Positions 5,650-5,659 of a DNA stretch of 5,659 bases are shown here, in pieces. The DNA is from Candidatus Rokuibacteriota bacterium. GTDB taxonomy: Bacteria; Methylomirabilota; Methylomirabilia; Rokubacteriales; CSP1-6. The stretch spans positions 1 through 5,659 of the forward strand of contig JACOVB010000300.1 in assembly GCA_016177555.1 (NCBI GenBank). The letters are read 5' to 3'. Both the position numbers and the translations under genes were made by a program. Each line of letters begins with the position of its first letter. The stretch's first letter is position 1. The notes beneath the pieces are model-generated. The model had not been told where the DNA came from. It did no database searches and was given only the letters and a program-made list of their open reading frames with translations.

Positions 5650-5659
5650 GTCATCTACG

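Larger units (their letters stand above)
4082..5656 (-). mobile_element. IS110-family (IS1111-type) insertion sequence, about 1575 bp
   Basis: The element holds one transposase (4429-5532, - strand), 13-bp subterminal inverted repeats (4085-4097 and 5637-5649) and a long non-coding tail downstream of the transposase, the layout known for the IS1111 subgroup. The boundaries come from three agreeing facts: the repeats lie 3 bp and 5 bp inside the proposed ends; CT occurs at both junctions (4080-4081 and 5655-5656); and removing the element rejoins CGCCCCT with ACG, the exact mirror of the other end of the palindromic repeat. IS110-type elements move through a circle and leave only a short core duplication, so no target-site duplication is expected. 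The right junction is judged from only three bases beyond the IS. Confidence 0.78.

Overview
The window is GC-rich bacterial DNA. It holds three units: the end of a ubiquitin-like conjugation operon on the + strand, a convergent operon on the - strand for a signal peptidase remnant and a large exported beta-sandwich protein, and an IS110/IS1111-type insertion sequence. No rRNA, tRNA or other marker gene fixes the taxon. An E2-like protein with a Cys-rich tail, large exported repeat proteins and a 'GD-x-SP' style signal peptidase box suggest Planctomycetota or a similar lineage; this is inference.

Region 1-932 (+): the last 29 codons of an unidentified gene overlap by ATGA with an E2 (UBC-fold) protein of 281 residues. 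The E2 keeps the HPN motif and a well-placed candidate catalytic Cys. It is fused to a compact C3HC4 RING-like cluster and then to five 15-residue Cys-pair repeats, so an E2 and an E3-like module appear to share one chain. Its E1, ubiquitin-like protein and peptidase partners, if present, lie left of the window. Region 933-1114 is a convergent gap with several hairpins.

Region 1115-3963 (-): the C-terminal 94 codons of a signal peptidase I-like gene overlap by ATGA with an 855-residue membrane-anchored or secreted protein made of carboxypeptidase-regulatory-like modules. The peptidase part has lost its catalytic half and has no start codon. Its upstream end runs into a composite palindromic repeat (about 3974-4081).

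Region 4082-5656 (-): a complete-looking IS of about 1.57 kb. It has a 367-residue DEDD transposase, 13-bp subterminal inverted repeats, a CT core at each end and a 330-bp non-coding tail downstream of the transposase. That tail can be folded into two guide loops. One carries 10 nt identical to the target flank plus core (GGTCGCCCCT). The other carries segments matching both IS ends. Deleting the IS restores CGCCCCTACG, the mirror image of the other end of the palindromic repeat (CGTAGGGGCG). The IS therefore appears to have entered the repeat under RNA guidance, and the repeat itself borders the broken peptidase gene: a nested insertion whose guide and target can both be read in one window. 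The two most notable items are this guide RNA/target pair and the E2-RING fusion.
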